From Pseudomonas koreensis (lineage in GTDB: Bacteria > Pseudomonadota > Gammaproteobacteria > Pseudomonadales > Pseudomonadaceae), in NCBI RefSeq assembly GCF_024169245.1, contig NZ_JALJWP010000001.1:2233501-2297500 (forward strand): a stretch of 64,000 bases of DNA, written 5' to 3'. Positions within the stretch are counted from its first letter, which is position 1. Each line of letters begins with the position of its first letter. The notes below the pieces were generated by a model that searched no databases, was not told the DNA's origin, and worked only from the letters and a program-made list of their open reading frames with translations. Shown piece after piece: positions 9,156 through 16,994 of this stretch. Both the position numbers and the translations under genes were made by a program.

Positions 9156-9414
9156 CCCCTCACCCCAGCCCTCTCCCGAGGGAGAGGGAGCCGATTTGTG
9201 TGTTTTTCAAAGTCTGAGTTCAACTCGGTAGCGCACGTCGGCGTAGGTCTGCCAAACACCTCGGTCAGTCCCCTCTCCCTCGGGGAGAGGGCTAGGGTGA
9301 GGGGCTTTTGATCTTCTGCATATTTGCATTCAGCTCGGTATTCCACGTCGGCGTAGGTCTGCCAAACACCTCGGTCAGTCCCCTCTCCCTCTGGGAGAGG
9401 GTTAGGGTGAGGGT
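9156..9414. repeat. CTCTCCC/GGGAGAG palindrome array with 110-bp tandem duplication
   Basis: Three palindromes with core CCTCTCCC...GGGAGAGG at about 9168-9190, 9271-9292 and 9381-9402. The left one carries the tail CCCCTCACCCCAGCC; the other two carry the inverted tail TAGGGTGAGGG, so the array has inverted ends. The spacer containing GGCGTAGGTCTGCC recurs exactly 110 bases apart (9240 and 9350). The same palindrome family forms a second array at 22.6-22.95 kb. Confidence 0.65.
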
Positions 9415-9617
9415 TTGCTTTTGGCTGTTTAAATCCGATGCCAAATAACCCGAACCTTCCCACAAGGTTTTCAGGTTGTCCGTCGGACGTCCGCTCTCTA
9501 GTCTGGGGCGTCGCTGGTTGTTCAGCGATCGGGTGTGAGAACCCGACATTCATAGTCATTCAGTGCCCAGATCCGCATAATTGCCGCCAGCAAGTCTGCT
9601 GCCTGCAAAGTGCGTTA

Positions 9618-9693
9618 TGGCGGCTCTGTGCGGGCGGACGTATGTCCGGCCGGGTGCCTATGACCGGTTTTCTCACCCCGCACAAAGCTGCCA
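9618..9693 (+). ncRNA. Candidate structured RNA (three-way junction) upstream of the DUF6124 gene
   Basis: Outer stem: 9618-9625 (TGGCGGCT) pairs with 9686-9693 (AGCTGCCA, one G-U pair); after a CT/AA internal loop it continues as 9628-9634 (GTGCGGG) with 9677-9683 (CCCGCAC). Inside it are two hairpins: 9635-9648 (CGGAC, GTAT loop, GTCCG) and 9650-9667 (CCGG, ten-base loop, CCGG). Downstream, GCCAT at 9701-9705 can pair with ATGGC at 9713-9717 or with ATGGC at 9724-9728. The structure ends 56 bases before the ATG of the next gene. I infer a cis-acting leader or small RNA; a DNA-level palindrome cannot be excluded. Confidence 0.45.
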
Positions 9694-9749
9694 CCTCTTC
9701 GCCATGTGAGAAATGGCATCGAGATGGCTCAACCTCATAGGTGAAGCGT

Positions 9750-10112
9750 ATGACCAAGCCAGTCCCCGACCCACCCGAAGAAACCCCAACCCCCCTCGAA
9801 GCCGCGCTGCGCGCCGACGATCTCGCAAAAAACCGCGAAGCCATCAAGCGTGCCCTCGATTTCTATCTCTGCCCTGCACCCAGCAAACCCCATCCACCCA
9901 GCACGATGTTTCTGATCCAGCCCGACATCGACACCGAAAGTCTGCTGGCTCATGCCTGTGAATCCCTCGCGTCAGCCAACACGCTGGCCAGCGATTTCGC
10001 CGATCAGCTCGGTCGGCCGCAGCGCAATACGGCGCTGGCGATTCAGCAGATCATCATGCTGGCGGAGCTGGCAGTGAATCGGGCGCTGGATCGGGTTGAT
10101 CCGCATACCTGA
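9750..10112 (+). CDS. Small DUF6124-family protein of unknown function
   Basis: A 120-residue soluble protein. The opening KPVPDPPEE, the central LDFYL, the FLIQPDIDTESLLAHA stretch and the helical C-terminus (residues about 70-115) match the Pseudomonas family DUF6124 (formerly grouped under DUF3077) as I remember it. There is no signal peptide, membrane segment or catalytic motif. I chose the ATG at 9750 with AGGTGA about seven bases upstream rather than the GTG at 9741. The gene stands alone, with structured repeats upstream and a REPIN downstream. Such genes occur in several copies in many Pseudomonas genomes, but no function is known to me. The candidate structured RNA in its leader is the only hint of regulation. 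Confidence 0.75.
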   Translation: MTKPVPDPPEETPTPLEAALRADDLAKNREAIKRALDFYLCPAPSKPHPPSTMFLIQPDIDTESLLAHACESLASANTLASDFADQLGRPQRNTALAIQQIIMLAELAVNRALDRVDPHT

Positions 10113-10133
10113 TCGGATGCCGCGTCATCGTTC

Positions 10134-10198
10134 TTCGCGAGCAGGCTCGCTCCCACATCCAAATGCGTTCAACCTGTGGGAGCGAGCCTGCTCGCGAA
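10134..10198. repeat. REPIN, GTGGGAGCGAGCC family
   Basis: Two inverted 24-base REP arms (10134-10157 and 10175-10198), TGTGGGAGCGAGCCTGCTCG type, around a 17-base spacer. Placed downstream of the DUF6124 gene. Confidence 0.85.
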
Positions 10199-10231
10199 AG
10201 CGCTGGAACATTCACCACAAATCCCGGGCAT

Positions 10232-10264
10232 AAAAAAACCGCCGATCATTCACCGATCGGCGGT
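10232..10264 (-). terminator. Rho-independent terminator of the SIMPL gene
   Basis: On the minus strand ACCGCCGATC pairs with GATCGGCGGT (10 bp, 7-base loop) and is followed by seven Us (10238-10232). It lies 23 bases after the stop codon of the SIMPL-domain gene. Confidence 0.85.
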
Positions 10265-10286
10265 CCTTCATTCAGCCAAACTCAAA

Positions 10287-11003
10287 TCACTGCATCAACA
10301 CTTCAATCGAGCCATCCGCGGTCATGCTGACCTGGCTGGTGCCGGCTTCGACTTCCGGGGTCACCGGCGCGGAATCCATCGCCGCTGCCTTCATCATTAT
10401 CGGGGCGCGCAGGTAAGGTTGTGGATAACCGTTGCTGTTTAAATTCAGGTTGACGATTTTATAGCCCTTGCCGCCCAAGGCGTCGGTGGCCAGTTGCGCG
10501 CGGGTCTTGAAGGCGGTGACGGCTTCTTTTAGCAACTGGTCTTCGCTGGCCTTGCGGGTCGGGTCGGCGATGGCGAAGTCCATGCCGCCCATTTTCAGGT
10601 CGGTCAGCAGTTCGCCGGTGAGTTTGGACAGGGCAGCGAAGTCGGTGCTTTCCAGGCGCAGTTCGGCGCGTTCGCGCCAGCCGGTGATCTTCTGGCCTTT
10701 GGTGTCGTAGATCGGATAACTGTTGCGGCTGCCCGTGCGCAGGGTGATGTCTTTGACCTGTTTGGCCTGGGCGGTGGCCTTGTTCATGGTGGTGCTGATG
10801 GCGGCGGCGAGTTTGGCCGGGTCGGTGTTTTGCTCTTCGGTGTAGAGCGTCACGATCATCTGGTCGCGGGCGACTTCCTGGCTGACTTCGGCGCGCAGGG
10901 AAATCTGGTTGTAGTGCAGCTCATCGGCGGCCAGCGCCGGAAGGCTGGCGACGCTGCCGACGGTCAGGGCGAGGAGGGCGGCGCTGCGGCGAAATGTGTG
11001 CAT
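10287..11003 (-). CDS. SIMPL domain-containing protein (DUF541, YggE-like), exported
   Basis: A 238-residue exported protein with a signal peptide of about 25 residues (ending PALA), followed by one SIMPL/DUF541 domain (about residues 30-230) with the family pattern of oxidative-stress protein YggE. The domain begins at HYNQISLRAEVSQEVARD and carries the central LTGELLTDLKM segment. Family members are periplasmic and form oligomers; their biochemical role is poorly defined. The gene is monocistronic, with a strong terminator just downstream. It lies between the Dpp cluster and roxS, as PA4495 does in P. aeruginosa. An AAGGAGCC ribosome site precedes the ATG. Confidence 0.85.
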   Translation of the reverse strand: MHTFRRSAALLALTVGSVASLPALAADELHYNQISLRAEVSQEVARDQMIVTLYTEEQNTDPAKLAAAISTTMNKATAQAKQVKDITLRTGSRNSYPIYDTKGQKITGWRERAELRLESTDFAALSKLTGELLTDLKMGGMDFAIADPTRKASEDQLLKEAVTAFKTRAQLATDALGGKGYKIVNLNLNSNGYPQPYLRAPIMMKAAAMDSAPVTPEVEAGTSQVSMTADGSIEVLMQ

Positions 11004-11316
11004 GAAGGCTCCTTGAATGAGGCGCAGGTGCTGGGTCTCGGCCTGCGTGAACCATCAGACTCTAACTTCTATGATCCGGTTCGCCCAGTTACAACTTCTA
11101 TACACATGCCCGGGGCAGCTGCGCAGCCCTTCGCGAGCAGGCTCGCTCCCACAGAGGAATGCATTTCAAAAGTGGGAGCGAGCCTGCTCGCGAAGAGGTT
11201 TTCACAGTCGCCGAAAATCTTTTTGCCATGTGGTCGTTTGCCGCACTTTCGCCTCTGAACCCCGCGCGTTGGTTATACTCCGTGCGATCCGCCTGGAGCG
11301 CTCATCAGGAGAGCTC
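11004..11316. other. Divergent intergenic region between the SIMPL gene and roxS
   Basis: About 310 bases holding a REPIN (11130-11194) and the two divergent promoters. A possible -10 for roxS is TATACT at 11274-11279, but no good -35 stands at the right distance. No other feature is seen. Confidence 0.5.
11130..11194. repeat. REPIN, GTGGGAGCGAGCC family
   Basis: Inverted arms 11130-11153 and 11171-11194 with a 17-base spacer, in the divergent SIMPL/roxS intergenic region. Confidence 0.85.
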
Positions 11317-12579
11317 ATGCTCGCCCCCGTACAACTGACTTCCGCCACTCGCCAGAACCTCTGGCGGCTGACTTTCATCCGCACCCTGGTGCTGGCCGCG
11401 CAGGCCGGGTCCGTGGGCCTGGCGTACTGGCTGCAATTGTTGCCGTTGCCTTGGGTGCAACTGGCGATGACCCTGGGCTGTTCGATTCTGCTCTGCGTGT
11501 TCACTGCCGTGCGCCTGCGTACATCGTGGCCGGTGACCGAGCTTGAATACGCGCTGCAACTGGCCTGCGATCTGGTCATCCACAGTGCGCTGCTGTATTT
11601 CTCCGGCGGCTCGACCAACCCGTTCGTTTCCTATTATCTGGTGCCGTTGACCATCGCGGCGGTGACGTTGCCGTGGCGTTATTCGGTGATTCTGTCGGGC
11701 ATCGCGCTGGCGTTGTATACGGTGATGCTGACGCGTTTCTATCCGTTGGAAACCTTGCCGGTCGCCCGTGAGAATCTGCAGATCTACGGCATGTGGCTGA
11801 GCTTCGCCCTCGCCGCTGCGGTGATCACCTTCTTCGCTGCGCGCATGGCTGAAGAGCTGCGCCGGCAGGAAGAGTTGCGGGCGATTCGTCGCGAAGAAGG
11901 CCTGCGCGATCAGCAGTTGCTTGCCGTCGCCACGCAAGCAGCCGGTGCCGCGCATGAGCTGGGTACGCCACTGGCGACCATGAGCGTGCTGCTCAAAGAG
12001 ATGCAGCAAGACCACCCCGATGCGCTGTTGCAGGATGATCTGAAAGTGCTGCAGGATCAGGTCAAGCTGTGCAAGGAAACCTTGCAGCAACTGGTCCGCG
12101 CCGCTGAGGCCAACCGGCGTCTGGCCGTGGAAATGCAGGACGTCACCGACTGGCTCGACGAAGCGCTGAACCGCTGGCACCTGATGCGCCCGGAGGCCAG
12201 TTATCGCTTCCAGCGTCTCGGCCAAGGCACCGTGCCACGCATGGCGCCGCCGCCGGATCTGACCCAGGCGCTGCTCAATTTGCTGAACAACGCTGCTGAC
12301 GCCTGCCCGGAAAATCTCCAGGTGACGCTGGATTGGGATGCGGAAACCCTGACCATCAGCATTCGCGACCACGGCGCCGGTGTGCCGCTGGCCATCGCCG
12401 AGCAGATCGGCAAACCGTTTTTTACCACCAAGGGCAAAGGTTTCGGCCTGGGCCTGTTTTTGAGCAAGGCCAGCGTGACACGCGCCGGCGGCTCAGTGAA
12501 ACTCTATAGTCATGAGGAAGGCGGCACGCTCACCGAGCTGCGCCTGCCCCATGGCGCCCGAGGAGACCAACATGAGTGA
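11317..12579 (+). CDS. roxS: Redox-sensing histidine kinase RoxS (RegB/PrrB family)
   Basis: A 420-residue membrane sensor kinase. Four to six membrane helices fill residues 15-175 and include SGGSTNPF (97-104), the GGxxNPF quinone-sensing motif of RegB. The phosphorylated His is H213 in AAHELGTPLA. A Cys at 252, 39 residues later, corresponds to the redox-active Cys of RegB. The N box (LLNLLNNAADAC, 319-330), DHGAGVP (351-357) and GKGFGLGL (373-380) complete the ATPase domain. The ATG at 11317 has AGGAGA just upstream. It overlaps roxR by eight bases, so the two are translated together. In Pseudomonas the RoxSR pair controls terminal oxidase genes in response to the redox state of the respiratory chain. 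Confidence 0.92.
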   Translation: MLAPVQLTSATRQNLWRLTFIRTLVLAAQAGSVGLAYWLQLLPLPWVQLAMTLGCSILLCVFTAVRLRTSWPVTELEYALQLACDLVIHSALLYFSGGSTNPFVSYYLVPLTIAAVTLPWRYSVILSGIALALYTVMLTRFYPLETLPVARENLQIYGMWLSFALAAAVITFFAARMAEELRRQEELRAIRREEGLRDQQLLAVATQAAGAAHELGTPLATMSVLLKEMQQDHPDALLQDDLKVLQDQVKLCKETLQQLVRAAEANRRLAVEMQDVTDWLDEALNRWHLMRPEASYRFQRLGQGTVPRMAPPPDLTQALLNLLNNAADACPENLQVTLDWDAETLTISIRDHGAGVPLAIAEQIGKPFFTTKGKGFGLGLFLSKASVTRAGGSVKLYSHEEGGTLTELRLPHGARGDQHE

Positions 12580-13132
12580 CGAAATCCAAGTCGAAGGCGA
12601 AGAGCTGCCGCATCTGCTGCTGGTCGACGACGACGCGACCTTCACCCGCGTCATGGCCCGTGCCATGGCCCGACGCGGCTTTCGCGTCAGCACTGCCGGT
12701 TCCGCTGAAGAAGGCCTGACCATCGCCCAGGCCGATCTGCCGGATTACGCCGCGCTGGACCTGAAAATGGACGGCGACTCCGGACTTGTCCTGCTGCCCA
12801 AGCTGCTGGAGCTGGACCCGGAAATGCGCGTGGTGATCCTCACCGGTTATTCGAGCATCGCTACCGCCGTCGAGGCGATCAAGCGCGGCGCCTGCAACTA
12901 CCTGTGCAAACCCGCCGATGCCGATGACGTACTCGCCGCGTTGCTGTCCGAGCACGCCGACCTCGACAGTCTGGTGCCGGAAAACCCGATGTCGGTCGAC
13001 CGCCTGCAGTGGGAACACATCCAGCGCGTGCTCACCGAGCACGAAGGCAACATCTCCGCCACGGCCCGCGCGCTAGGCATGCACCGCCGCACTCTGCAGC
13101 GCAAACTGCAGAAGCGTCCGGTGCGTCGCTGA
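12572..13132 (+). CDS. roxR: Response regulator RoxR (RegA/PrrA family)
   Basis: A 186-residue two-domain regulator. The receiver domain (about residues 13-125) has the acidic pair in LLVDDD (16-21), phosphoacceptor D63 in ALDLKMDG, Thr in ILTGY, and Lys 113 in LCKPAD. A Pro-containing linker leads to a Fis-type helix-turn-helix (about 145-186, ATARALGMHRRTLQRKLQ), as in RegA. AGGAG precedes the ATG, which lies within the end of roxS. A strong terminator follows. Expected to be phosphorylated by RoxS and to bind DNA upstream of respiratory genes. Confidence 0.93.
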   Translation: MSDEIQVEGEELPHLLLVDDDATFTRVMARAMARRGFRVSTAGSAEEGLTIAQADLPDYAALDLKMDGDSGLVLLPKLLELDPEMRVVILTGYSSIATAVEAIKRGACNYLCKPADADDVLAALLSEHADLDSLVPENPMSVDRLQWEHIQRVLTEHEGNISATARALGMHRRTLQRKLQKRPVRR

Positions 13133-13171
13133 ACCTGCGCTGAACGACTATCGCCTGCCCTCGCGATAAAT

Positions 13172-13197
13172 CGCGCCGATCATCTATGATCGGCGCG
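13172..13197 (+). terminator. Terminator after roxR
   Basis: CGCGCCGATCAT and ATGATCGGCGCG form a near-perfect palindromic hairpin, followed by a T-rich stretch (TGTTGTTTTTT). It separates the roxSR operon from the ABC transporter gene. Confidence 0.75.
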
Positions 13198-13228
13198 TGT
13201 CTGTTGTTTTTTCTATCGAGCCTTATCC

Positions 13229-14956
13229 ATGAATCAGAACGCTGAATATTCCGCGGTCAACGATGCCGTGCGCGGGCAGTTTTTTCGCAAAGTCTGGGCG
13301 ATGACCACGCCTTACTGGCGCAGCGAAGAGAAGGGCAAGGCCTGGACGTTGCTGATTGCCGTGATCGTGCTGACGCTGTTCAGCGTGGCAATTTCGGTGT
13401 GGATCAACAGTTGGTACAAGGATTTCTATAACGCCCTGCAGAAAAAGGATGAAGCGGCGTTCTGGCAGTTGATTCTGTACTTCTGCGGCATCGCCACGGT
13501 GGCAATCCTCGGCGCGGTGTATCGCCTGTACCTGACGCAGATGCTGACCATCCGCTGGCGGGCGTGGCTGACCGAGAAACACTTCAAACGCTGGCTCGAC
13601 CACAAGAATTACTACCAGTTGGAGCAGGGCGGTTACACCGATAACCCTGATCAGCGCATTTCCGAAGACCTCAATACCTACACCGCCAATACCCTGAGCC
13701 TGGGCCTCGGGTTGCTGCGCACGATTGTCAGTCTGGTGTCGTTCTCGATCATTCTGTGGGGCGTGTCGGGCAGTATCGAGGTGTTCGGCATCGAGATTCC
13801 CGGCTACATGTTCTGGTGCGCGCTGTTGTATGCGGCGGTCGGCAGTTGGCTGACGCACCTGATCGGGCGCCGTCTGATTGGCCTGAACAACCAGCAGCAA
13901 CGCTTTGAAGCGGACCTGCGTTTTTCCATGGTGCGGGTCCGGGAGAACGCTGAAAGTATCGCGTTGTACAACGGCGAACCCAATGAAAACCGCCGCTTGA
14001 GCAACCGCTTCGGGCTGGTCTGGCATAACTTCTGGGACATCATGCGCGTGTCCAAGCGCCTGACGTTCTTCACCTCCGGCTACGGCCAGATCGCAATCAT
14101 TTTCCCGTTCATCGTCGCCGCGCCGCGTTACCTGTCCGGCAAGATCGAACTGGGCGAGCTGATGCAAATCAACTCGGCGTTCGGCAACGTGCAGGAGAAT
14201 TTCAGCTGGTTCATCACTGCTTATTCGGACCTGGCCGCGTGGCGGGCCACCTGTGATCGTCTGCTGAGTTTCCGTCAGGCCATGACTGACAACGAGGAGC
14301 GCACACCGGCCATCGATGTGCAGAATCAGGGCAGCGAATTGCAGGTGCACAGCCTCGGCCTGGATCTGGCCGATGGTCGCCATCTGCTGACCAACGCCGA
14401 CATGACCGTGGAGCCGGGTGAGCGGGTGATGCTCAGCGGCCGCTCCGGCAGTGGCAAGTCCACATTGCTGCGGGCGATGGGGCATTTGTGGCCGGCGGGC
14501 CACGGCAATATCCGTTTGCCGGCAGCGCGTTATCTGTTCCTGCCGCAGAAGCCCTATCTGCCGATCGGCACATTGCGTGAAGCGCTGAGTTATCCACAGC
14601 CGGGCGACACCTACGCGCCAGAGCGTTATGCACAAGTACTGGAAACCTGCCGTCTGCCGCACCTGGTTGGACGTCTGGATGAGGCCAATCACTGGCAGCG
14701 CATGCTCTCGCCGGGGGAGCAGCAACGCTTGGCTTTCGCCCGCGCACTTCTCTATGCACCGCAATGGCTGTACATGGACGAAGCCACTTCGGCGATGGAT
14801 GAAGAGGACGAAGCGACGCTTTATCAGGCGTTGATCGATGAGATCCCGGGGTTGAGCATTGTCAGCGTCGGCCATCGAAGCAGTTTGAAACGATTCCATC
14901 CACGGCATGTGCGGATCGACAGCGGGCGTCTGGTCGAACAACCCGTGACTGCCTGA
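13229..14956 (+). CDS. ABC transporter, fused permease and ATPase, SbmA/YddA-like
   Basis: A 575-residue half transporter that should work as a homodimer in the inner membrane. The membrane domain (about residues 35-345, with segments near 40-58, 82-102, 160-178, 190-215 and 280-300) is of the SbmA/BacA type. The ATPase has Walker A GRSGSGKS (404-411), a Q-loop LPQ (438-440), the signature LSPGEQQR (493-500), Walker B WLYMDEAT (513-520) and H549. YddA-type proteins are relatives of vitamin B12 or peptide transporters (SbmA, BacA, Rv1819c); the substrate here is not known. The gene is monocistronic, between the roxR terminator and a REPIN. Confidence 0.85.
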   Translation: MNQNAEYSAVNDAVRGQFFRKVWAMTTPYWRSEEKGKAWTLLIAVIVLTLFSVAISVWINSWYKDFYNALQKKDEAAFWQLILYFCGIATVAILGAVYRLYLTQMLTIRWRAWLTEKHFKRWLDHKNYYQLEQGGYTDNPDQRISEDLNTYTANTLSLGLGLLRTIVSLVSFSIILWGVSGSIEVFGIEIPGYMFWCALLYAAVGSWLTHLIGRRLIGLNNQQQRFEADLRFSMVRVRENAESIALYNGEPNENRRLSNRFGLVWHNFWDIMRVSKRLTFFTSGYGQIAIIFPFIVAAPRYLSGKIELGELMQINSAFGNVQENFSWFITAYSDLAAWRATCDRLLSFRQAMTDNEERTPAIDVQNQGSELQVHSLGLDLADGRHLLTNADMTVEPGERVMLSGRSGSGKSTLLRAMGHLWPAGHGNIRLPAARYLFLPQKPYLPIGTLREALSYPQPGDTYAPERYAQVLETCRLPHLVGRLDEANHWQRMLSPGEQQRLAFARALLYAPQWLYMDEATSAMDEEDEATLYQALIDEIPGLSIVSVGHRSSLKRFHPRHVRIDSGRLVEQPVTA

Positions 14957-14971
14957 CGCCCACACAACCCC

Positions 14972-15060
14972 TGTAGGAGTGAGCCTGCTCGCGATAGCGT
15001 CGATAAATTCAACATGGATGTGGCTGATAGAACGCTATCGCGAGCAGGCTCACTCCTACA
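14972..15060. repeat. REPIN, GTAGGAGTGAGCC family
   Basis: Inverted arms 14972-14998 and 15034-15060 (TGTAGGAGTGAGCCTGCTCG type, extended by TAGC). The spacer contains AAATTCAACATGGATGTGGC, related to the spacer of the REPIN at 62323. Confidence 0.85.
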
Positions 15061-15145
15061 AAGGGTATGTGATCTGGGCGGTGATCGTACAACTCGCTTG
15101 AGCTATGATGGCCGCAAGCCGAACTTTCGAGACAAGATACAAATC

Positions 15146-15892
15146 ATGGAAAAGCTGATCGACACCCCGCGCCTCCCCCGCAAGCGCCGCAGCCTCGCCC
15201 AGGAACTGGTGACGGTGTTGAGCGAGCAGATCCGCGATGGCCTGCTCAAGCGTGGCGACAAGTTGCCCACCGAGTCGGCGATCATGGAAGCCCATGGTGT
15301 CAGCCGCACTGTGGTGCGCGAAGCGATTTCCCGTTTGCAGGCTGCCGGTCAGGTGGAAACCCGCCACGGCATCGGCACCTTTGTTCTCGACACACCGAGC
15401 CCGAGCGGTTTCCGCATCGACCCGGCCACTGTCGTCACTCTGCGTGACGTCCTGGCGATTCTCGAATTGCGTATCAGCCTCGAAGTCGAATCCGCCGGCC
15501 TCGCCGCGCAACGTCGCAGTGCCGAGCAACTGGCAACCATGCGCGCCGCCCTCGACGCCCTGAACGAAAGCGCCTCGCATGCCAGCGATGCGGTGTCTTC
15601 GGACTTCGCTTTCCACCTGGAAATCGCCCTGTCCACTGGCAACCGCTACTTCACCGACATCATGACCCACCTGGGCACCAGCATCATTCCGCGTACGCGG
15701 CTGAACTCGGCGCGCCTGGCCCACGATGATCAACAGCATTACATGAGCCGCCTGAGCCGCGAGCACGAGGAAATCTACGACGCGATTGCCCGTCAGGACT
15801 CCGATGCCGCGCGTGCGGCGATGCGTCTGCACCTGACTAACAGCCGCGAAAGGCTGCGCCAGGCCCATGAAGAGGCGCAGGCGCAGGGGTGA
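15146..15892 (+). CDS. FadR-subfamily GntR transcriptional regulator (hexarate catabolism)
   Basis: A 248-residue regulator with an N-terminal winged helix-turn-helix (about residues 15-78, containing KLPTESAIMEAHGVSRTVVR) and a C-terminal all-helical FCD ligand-binding domain (about 100-235). The domain keeps the acidic and His residues expected of the metal/acid site (EIAL... and HEEIYDAI). The ATG at 15146 has only a poor ribosome site, but the protein start fits the family. It is the first gene of the glucarate/galactarate module, so the ligand is probably a hexarate or one of its breakdown products (inference). A candidate operator for it overlaps the kdgD promoter. A TACAACT half-site at 15088-15094, just before a TATGAT -10-like box, may allow self-control. 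Confidence 0.82.
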   Translation: MEKLIDTPRLPRKRRSLAQELVTVLSEQIRDGLLKRGDKLPTESAIMEAHGVSRTVVREAISRLQAAGQVETRHGIGTFVLDTPSPSGFRIDPATVVTLRDVLAILELRISLEVESAGLAAQRRSAEQLATMRAALDALNESASHASDAVSSDFAFHLEIALSTGNRYFTDIMTHLGTSIIPRTRLNSARLAHDDQQHYMSRLSREHEEIYDAIARQDSDAARAAMRLHLTNSRERLRQAHEEAQAQG

Positions 15893-15899
15893 GGTTGGG

Positions 15900-16253
15900 T
15901 CAGTCTTTAAGCTCGATCAGCTGTTCGATTGAGAGCTTTTGAACGCCCTCCATTGTTTGGAGGGAGTACTGCAAGACTGCGTTCTTCTTAGCCGTCAGCA
16001 TTTCTTCAAAATGCGTTTTCGAAATTGCGAACGGAATGGGCTTTCCAACGGAGATTGCAGTCAGTGCAACGGAGTCTGACCATTTCCTGGTCTTGTCTGA
16101 GTCATACAGTATCAGCGTGATTGTGTCCCCTGGGGCCGCTTCTTGAACCGCAGGCACTACTCCGTGAAAATTTTTCACGTGCAGAACGTTATTGTCGGCT
16201 TCCTTCACTACAGGTGCTGGCAGCATTTGGATAGCGAAACGTTTATCTGTCAT
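15900..16253 (-). CDS. Hypothetical protein, small beta-rich domain
   Basis: A 117-residue protein that I do not recognise. It has no signal peptide or membrane helix. The sequence alternates short hydrophobic stretches (NVLHVKNFHG, TITLILYDS, PIPFAI) in a pattern suggesting one Ig-like beta-sandwich. Pseudomonas genomes encode multi-domain proteins with repeats of a similar style (GDTVTV.. type), and this may be a single free unit. The ATG at 16253 is preceded by AAAGGA. It lies on the minus strand inside an otherwise plus-strand hexarate module, next to a second unknown gene in the same direction. The stop is seven bases from the end of the FadR-type gene. Confidence 0.6.
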   Translation of the reverse strand: MTDKRFAIQMLPAPVVKEADNNVLHVKNFHGVVPAVQEAAPGDTITLILYDSDKTRKWSDSVALTAISVGKPIPFAISKTHFEEMLTAKKNAVLQYSLQTMEGVQKLSIEQLIELKD

Positions 16254-16384
16254 GTTCAAAATCCTTTTAGTTGTCGAAACGAGCCGTTGGCAGCTCAAGC
16301 TAATTAACGTATGGATCGCGAAAGCCTGGCACCTGTAAGAAATACCAGTCCCGACCAACGGTCATTCCTCAAACACCCAATCTC

Positions 16385-16765
16385 TCACGCCTCAACCCGC
16401 AACCTCAACGCCTGCGAATACGGTTCCATACTCGACTCATCCCGAAATTTGTACCTCAGCTCCACCTCGCGGTATAGATACGGTTGCAGCGCCTCTTTCG
16501 GCAGTTGCACCTCGATGTCGAACAGCTTTTCCATTTCATCCTCGGCGTCGTCCCAGGCGCCAGTGTCCACTTCATCGCCTTCCCATTCAGGATCCTCGGC
16601 GTCGCTGCCGAGGATCGCGTAAACGCTCCAGTTGGCTGCGAAATCGCTGGAATCCGGCACCTGCACGGTGAGGATGTCCGGCAGTTGCGACAGCTGAACC
16701 GTGACGCAGTCTTCCTGCGCGGGGGCAACGTGGGTGAGGGTGGGGGCAGCAAAATGCATCGACAT
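16385..16765 (-). CDS. Hypothetical acidic protein
   Basis: A 126-residue acidic protein without recognised domain. The middle (about residues 58-86) is strongly acidic (DAEDPEWEGDEVD, DDAEDEMEKLF). Flanking segments look beta-rich (VTVQLSQLPDILTVQVP near the start, VELRYKFRDE near the end). No signal peptide is seen. AAGGAAG lies eight bases before the ATG at 16765. It shares direction and neighbourhood with the unknown gene at 15900-16253, with 131 bases between them, so they may be one transcript. Function unknown; cytoplasmic by default. Confidence 0.6.
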   Translation of the reverse strand: MSMHFAAPTLTHVAPAQEDCVTVQLSQLPDILTVQVPDSSDFAANWSVYAILGSDAEDPEWEGDEVDTGAWDDAEDEMEKLFDIEVQLPKEALQPYLYREVELRYKFRDESSMEPYSQALRLRVEA

Positions 16766-16966
16766 AACGGCTTCCTTTGAATGGTCCGCCACGATCCTTC
16801 GTGGCAGTCGACGTACTTTACGAGCCGCTGGTCCCTCAGGAATTAAACGAATCCAGACCAGATATTTCTGCCAGCAAATCCTTCAAGCACGGGCCTTCCA
16901 GCAATTTCCGCAAGCGCAAAAAGCGATCTTGTCGGACAAAAAAGTGCGGCCAACGATGAAATGGTG

Positions 16967-16994
16967 TTGACGGTTGTTTTTTAAGTTGTACGAT
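16967..16994 (+). promoter_or_regulatory. Candidate sigma-70 promoter of kdgD
   Basis: -35 TTGACG (16967-16972), 16-base spacer, -10 TACGAT (16989-16994). The -10 lies inside the inverted repeat described next. The start codon is 70 bases downstream. Confidence 0.5.

Larger units (their letters stand above)
8681..9617. other. Gene-free repeat region between dppA1 and the DUF6124 leader
   Basis: Over 900 bases with no convincing gene. Long open frames exist on both strands, but they run through palindromes and tandem duplications, lack ribosome sites and match no family I know. Contents are the promoter region of the minus-strand dppA1 gene, a nested inverted-repeat element (8851-9035) and a palindrome array with a 110-bp tandem duplication (9156-9414), each listed separately. 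Confidence 0.6.

Noticed and set aside
8604..9311. Open frames on both strands across the 8.7-9.6 kb repeat region
   Set aside because: They translate palindromes and duplicated spacers, lack ribosome sites and overlap the dppA1 start; treated as non-coding.
9156..9414. Possible CRISPR array
   Set aside because: Only two or three units, palindromic repeats with duplicated rather than unique spacers, and no cas genes.
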